From Mesostigma viride (lineage: Eukaryota; Streptophyta; Mesostigmatophyceae; Mesostigmatales; Mesostigmataceae): a stretch of 64,000 bases of DNA. Position 1 is the first letter of the stretch. Each line of letters starts with the position of its first letter. The notes under the pieces were generated by a model. The model did no database searches, was not told where the DNA came from, and saw nothing but the letters and a program-made list of their open reading frames with translations. A program made the translations under genes and the position numbers. Below are positions 61,101 to 64,000 of this stretch, piece after piece. Where the stretch lies: positions 1,164,501-1,228,500 of the forward strand of contig RPFO01000017.1 of assembly GCA_009746045.1 (NCBI GenBank), in the 5' to 3' direction.

Positions 61101-62912
61101 CTTTTGCTATGCCGAAGCTTTATTGCACCCACAGTTGCGCCCGCACCATGATGCGGAGAGAGCGCTCTGTGGCCTGCCCACTTGGGGCAGTGAGAAAAGC
61201 TAGGACGCCCTCCCTCCTCATCGTGTATAGGGGCTGAAGGCGCCTTTATTGGTACCCACGTGACGCAGTCTACGTGATGATTAACAAACAAATTAATCAT
61301 CCACCCACCATGCCCTTCTTTCCCCTACCCTATCACCCACCCACCCTGCCCTACTTTACCCTACAGGATCACCCACGGCCCACCCACCCACCCACCCACC
61401 CACCCACCCACCCACCCACCCACCCACCCACCCACCCACCCACCCACCCACCCACCCACCCACCCACCCACCCACCCACCTCTCCTACCCTTCTTCACCC
61501 TACCCTATCACCAAATAAATATATCATACCATCGACGTAATGAGCTTCACACTCTCTGTCATACCCACAACAGGTGGCCCTGTCACCTACCTGGGCCTCT
61601 GGGTGCGTCGCGAAGTGCGTCAGCATGGTCCCTGGCTGGGGCAGACGCACACCGCGGGGTCCGGTGAATACCGATGAGTTGGCGGGCACAGGGATGGAGG
61701 CGTCGAACACCGGGTTGCAGTCCATGAAGATGCGGAGCTCGCTGATCTTGTAGCCTGGGAGAGGCGAGTGCGAGGAAAGAAGAGAAAAACCTTAGTGAGA
61801 GTAGGAACACAGGTGGTTCCAGGTGTTACCTGATGGTGGTGATGGCACACGGTCGCATGGGCAGCTGCTGCCACTTTGGCAGGCAACCAGTTTCCAATTC
61901 TTCCGGACCCACAAGCAAGCCATGGAGAATGGAGGTTGCTTATGAATCTCACGAACGCCGCCACACCTAGTTGCATGGCGCTCCACGGAGTTGCTTCCTT
62001 TCCAACAATGTCCCAAAAATACCATTTCAGGAAGATTTTAACAATGGTCCCTTAACCTCCGCTGGCAAGGTGGCGGCGTAACCTGACGGCAGCTGGCCAA
62101 CTGAGGACTAAACCAGCTGAAGCAGCGGAAACTGGAGGTGTTCGCAGAATGTAAGATATCCGCCCCACCCACCCTCGAACCGGAAGATGTCGAAGCACGG
62201 CAGGGTCACCAGGGAGCCATCGGGGCGCCTGCGGGGACGCAGCAGCAAGCACAGACGCCATTTGGACAAAAGGGAGCCGGAGTTGAGGGAAGGTAAATGG
62301 CTAGTTTTAGTATGAAGCATGCGCATTACCAGCAGTCCTGCTCCTCCCCCCCGAAGTGCATATATAGCAATTAGACATCAAGGAACATCACATATGAACA
62401 GGAGATAGCTATTTTGGCCAATCATCACAAGGAGAGGATTGTGACAGCTCCACAAGGCAGTGCAATGTTGCTGTTGTTGCACGCAACCAGTAGGCCACGC
62501 CCATCTCCACGAACACTTTGCCACCACCTAGATGCCACACCGACACATGATAGCTGAGTTGACTACTTGCACCACGCACCAGTAGGCCACGTCCATCTCC
62601 ACGAACACTTTGCCACCACCAAGATGCCACACCGACACATGATAGCTGAGTTGACTACTTGCACCACGCCCCAGTAGGCCACGTCCATCTCCACGAACAC
62701 TTTGCCACCACCAAGATGCCACACCAACACATGATAGCCGAGTTGACTACTTGCACCACGCACCAGTAGGCCACGTCCATCTCCACGAACACGTTCCCGT
62801 CCACCTCCCACATCTGCTTGATGTCGTGGTAGACTGCGTTGATGTTGGAGAAGAAGTTCTCCGCGCCCCCGAAGATGCCGTCATGGGTCAGCGCCACCTC
62901 AAAGTTGCCAAA
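43104..62912 (-). CDS. Multi-SnoaL-domain protein, 3' part of a gene built from a repeated exon cassette
   Basis: Twenty exons with GT-AG introns join in one frame of 1,238 codons plus TAA (43,104-43,106); the 5' part lies beyond the window. Exons in order: 62,912-62,764; 62,228-62,173; 61,754-61,591; 60,693-60,472; 59,859-59,556; 59,183-58,924; 57,238-57,131; 56,651-56,503; 55,725-55,670; 55,113-54,950; 54,348-54,127; 53,343-53,040; 52,332-51,926; 51,260-51,153; 50,734-50,586; 49,821-49,766; 48,812-48,649; 44,269-44,048; 43,828-43,525; 43,252-43,104. They encode six SnoaL-like (NTF2-fold) domains in alternating alpha and beta types. Each has the alpha-helical start, 'VEMDVAYWRPDGS', 'LPC.DIFR' and 'SELRIFMD.NPVF', the usual cone-fold pattern. 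The fold occurs in cyclases, isomerases and binding proteins; no specific activity can be assigned. No signal peptide is visible because the start is missing. Confidence 0.85.
44382..48199. mobile_element. Mariner-like element (3.8 kb) in intron D1/E1
   Basis: Perfect 27-bp terminal inverted repeats beginning CTACCTCCGGGCCATTAAAA, flanked by TA (or TATA) on both sides. Without it the intron would be about 560 bp, close to the 601 bp of the same intron in cassette 2. The ends recall Tc1/mariner and Stowaway elements (CTCCCTCC...). I find no DDE transposase among its open frames, so it appears non-autonomous although large. A 26-bp perfect palindrome lies inside at 46,554-46,579. Confidence 0.78.
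49200..49325 (+). repeat. 22-bp tandem repeat in intron C1/D1
   Basis: Five units, one shortened, of a 'cactatgtggcagaagcgta' repeat. No counterpart in the same introns of cassettes 2 and 3. Confidence 0.85.
49634..49682 (-). mobile_element. Truncated non-LTR 3' end with ATTA tail in intron C1/D1
   Basis: TTAATTAATTAATTAAT followed by 'aactcgtgctcccgttgggt', the same terminal block as at 19.4 and 30.1 kb, truncated after some 30 bp. Confidence 0.55.
50498..50585 (-). repeat. Duplicated 3' end of exon B1 with splice donor
   Basis: A second copy of the last ~30 bp of exon B (minus strand, encoding 'VEMDVAYW') with its donor and following intron sequence, immediately downstream of the real exon end at 50,586. 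A more degenerate equivalent lies at 56,414-56,502 in cassette 2. Confidence 0.75.
53935..54085 (-). repeat. 17-bp array adjoining a duplicated exon E2 end
   Basis: Six to seven copies of TGATGGATCGGCTTGCC, then at 54,036-54,085 (minus strand) a second version of the exon E 3' end encoding 'LFIDTPVYPVYQ', followed by GC instead of the GT of the true donor at 54,126. The array seems to have grown from the intron start next to this copy. Confidence 0.75.
54349..54495 (+). repeat. Poly-G and 9-bp G-rich array at intron D2/E2
   Basis: Starts with a run of about 15 G directly at the exon E2 acceptor (a C-rich polypyrimidine tract on the coding strand), then degenerate GGGGGAAGC units to 54,495. 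Confidence 0.85.
57466..58731 (+). repeat. CCTATAA heptamer array in intron G3/A2
   Basis: From about 57,895 to 58,712 the heptamer CCTATAA repeats without interruption, roughly 117 copies. 57,466-57,895 is a higher-order array mixing short heptamer runs with 'tatcacctcctataatacca' segments. It makes up most of a 1,685-bp intron. It differs from known plant or algal telomere repeats. Confidence 0.92.
59505..59555 (-). repeat. Duplicated exon F3 end with splice donor
   Basis: The last 16 bp of exon F and its GTGAGTG donor recur 46 bp downstream (59,505-59,525). The same duplication exists in cassette 2 (52,990-53,008 against 53,035-53,053) but not in cassette 1, so it predates the split of cassettes 2 and 3. 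Either donor could in principle be used. Confidence 0.75.
60353..60372 (+). repeat. Poly-G tract in intron E3/F3
   Basis: A run of about 20 G, a likely slippage site, within the intron between exons E3 and F3. Confidence 0.85.
61380..61482 (+). repeat. (CCCA)n microsatellite in intron D3/E3
   Basis: About 25 uninterrupted CCCA units. On the coding strand it is (TGGG)n, which can form quadruplexes. Absent from the same introns of the other cassettes. Confidence 0.92.
62486..62763 (-). repeat. Three extra 92-bp copies of exon B3 end plus donor
   Basis: Starting at 62,486, 62,578 and 62,670, each copy carries about 35 bp of the exon B 3' end ('VEMDVAYW' with donor GTGCGTGG) followed by the same intron stretch, spaced 92 bp and running into the real exon B3 at 62,764. 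Cassettes 1 and 2 have one extra copy each. Confidence 0.85.
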
Positions 62913-62984
62913 CTGGCATGTGCGGTAGGCAGTGGTAGTGGGAGTGAAGGACAAACCACGGGCAAGAGAGTGAGCGCACGATCG

Positions 62985-63092
62985 CCACGACACAGTTGCC
63001 AAACTGGCATGTGTGATAGGCAGGTGGTGGTGATAAAGAGAGGTCAGGAGCAAGAGAGGGGGCGCCACCTCAAAGGTGCCAAACTGGGGGTG
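62985..63092 (-). repeat. Duplicated 5' ends of exon B3 with acceptors
   Basis: Two fragments upstream of exon B3 on the minus strand repeat its start: around 63,005 ('AGTTTGGCAACTG') and 63,060-63,090 ('CCCCCAGTTTGGCACC', then 'TTTGAGGTGGCGCC'). Both keep the AG acceptor. The reading frame is not maintained over a full exon. Confidence 0.65.
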
Positions 63093-63559
63093 TTAGCCAG
63101 GCGGAGGCGGTAGAGGCATTTACAGCAAACAACAACGCAGCGCACAACCCAACTGTCATCTGCTTTTCAGGAGCGCACTGATCAGGGACCTGAGAGGGAT
63201 AGGCGTCCAGGGGGGCCTAAAAGGTATTCCAGGGTGGAGCCCATCCGCTCCAGCACATGCAGGCACACATAGTCTCCTAGGGCGACTTCAATACGGCAAC
63301 TCATCTAGGGTACTACAAAATTGGGTAAGCAGGAAGCAGACAAAGGCGACACCTTCAAGGCGAATAGCGTTGGTAGTCGCATGCTAACAGGTAATTAGCA
63401 TTGGTTTAGGCTTGTATGAATACTACTATATAAATGGCAATAGCATGCGCCATGGGCCCCCAGCAGATAACACGATTTGATACCAACCGTGCTACCGCCG
63501 CAACCCACCAAGCCAGCAAAGACGGCCACGTGTTCAGATCTTTGCGCTCAGATATATAT

Positions 63560-64000
63560 CCACACGTGGTAGAGCAGCTTATGGGCGTATACCTCTTCTG
63601 CGGACCGCTATGGTGACCATTGCGTCACTATAGCGGTCACTATTGTGTCACGATTTTGACAACTGTGGCCCCACCTGGTGGGGCGGTTTATCGACGAAGA
63701 CTTGTTGTACCAGCCGCTATAATGACCTTTATTTAGTTATGGTTACCCCACCTGGTAGAGCGGCTTGTCTACGAATAACTGTTGTACCAGCCGCTATAAT
63801 GACCTTTACTGAGTTATGGTGACCCCACCTGGTAGAGCGGCTTGTCTACAAATAACTATTGTACCAACCGCTATAATGACCTTTATTGAGTTATGGTGAC
63901 CCCACCTGGTAGAGCGGCTTGTCTACAAATAACTATTGTACCAACCGCTATAATGACCTTTATTTAGTTATGGTGACCCCACCTGGTAGAGCGGCTTGTA
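63560..64000 (-). repeat. 78-bp tandem array of exon A ends with donors
   Basis: Five units from about 63,669 (starts near 63,669, 63,747, 63,825, 63,900 and 63,978), spaced 75-78 bp. On the minus strand each encodes 'VDKPLYQ' followed by a GTGGGG donor and the same intron stretch containing 'ggtcattatagcggttggta'. A degenerate unit sits near 63,560. Single older copies precede exons A1 (51,075) and A2 (57,055). The last unit runs off the window. Confidence 0.85.

Larger units (their letters stand above)
58924..62912 (-). repeat. Exon cassette 3: exons B3-G3 (A3 beyond the window)
   Basis: B3 62,912-62,764, C3 62,228-62,173, D3 61,754-61,591, E3 60,693-60,472, F3 59,859-59,556, G3 59,183-58,924. 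F3 encodes the same protein as F2. G3 (260 bp) has a shorter Ser/Thr/Ala-rich linker. Only 3'-end fragments of exon A are seen upstream (63,669-64,000), so the true A3 must lie past the right edge. Confidence 0.82.

Overview
This is nuclear DNA from a eukaryote, most likely a green alga. Genes are split by GT-AG introns, exons are GC-rich, and intergenic DNA is full of class I and class II transposons and minisatellites. The only confidently named housekeeping gene is a cysteine synthase with a plastid-type N-terminal extension. I cannot name the species from sequence alone.

Layout. 0-7.1 kb: edge of an unidentified gene, degenerate LINE pieces (ORF1 and 3' UTR on the minus strand, a reverse-transcriptase fragment on the plus strand) and about 3 kb with nothing recognisable. 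7,119-29,936: one giant (22.8 kb) hAT-superfamily transposon, bounded by matching CAGTG(T)8A ends and a perfect 8-bp target duplication (ATGCGAGG). Its own transposase lies near its right end, partly duplicated in tandem. The rest of its bulk is other elements: a 15.8-kb foldback-like element with long minisatellite-filled inverted arms, two ORF1-only LINE derivatives with target duplications, a piggyBac-type non-autonomous element and two CACTA-type elements. 29.9-33.3 kb: LINE debris and a second, inverted copy of the piggyBac-type element nested in a small MITE. 33.6-40.3 kb: two host genes in divergent orientation, an intronless organelle-targeted protein of unknown function (minus) and a six-exon cysteine synthase (plus). 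40.3-43.1 kb: gene-free, with inverted-repeat elements. 43.1 kb to the right edge: the 3' part of a very large minus-strand gene made of a tandemly repeated exon cassette.

The large gene is the most interesting host locus. A seven-exon cassette (A to G) encoding two SnoaL-like (NTF2-fold) domains occurs three times in a row. All boundary phases match, so 20 exons in this window join into one open frame of 1,238 codons plus stop that continues past the right edge. Its introns hold repeated copies of exon ends with their splice sites, a 3.8-kb mariner-like element and a 1.2-kb heptamer array. The cysteine synthase and this gene converge tail to tail.

The transposons can be ordered by nesting: hAT first; foldback element inside it; tandem repeat U inside the foldback; LINE derivatives and the piggyBac-type element inside U; CACTA elements in the left transposase copy after its duplication.
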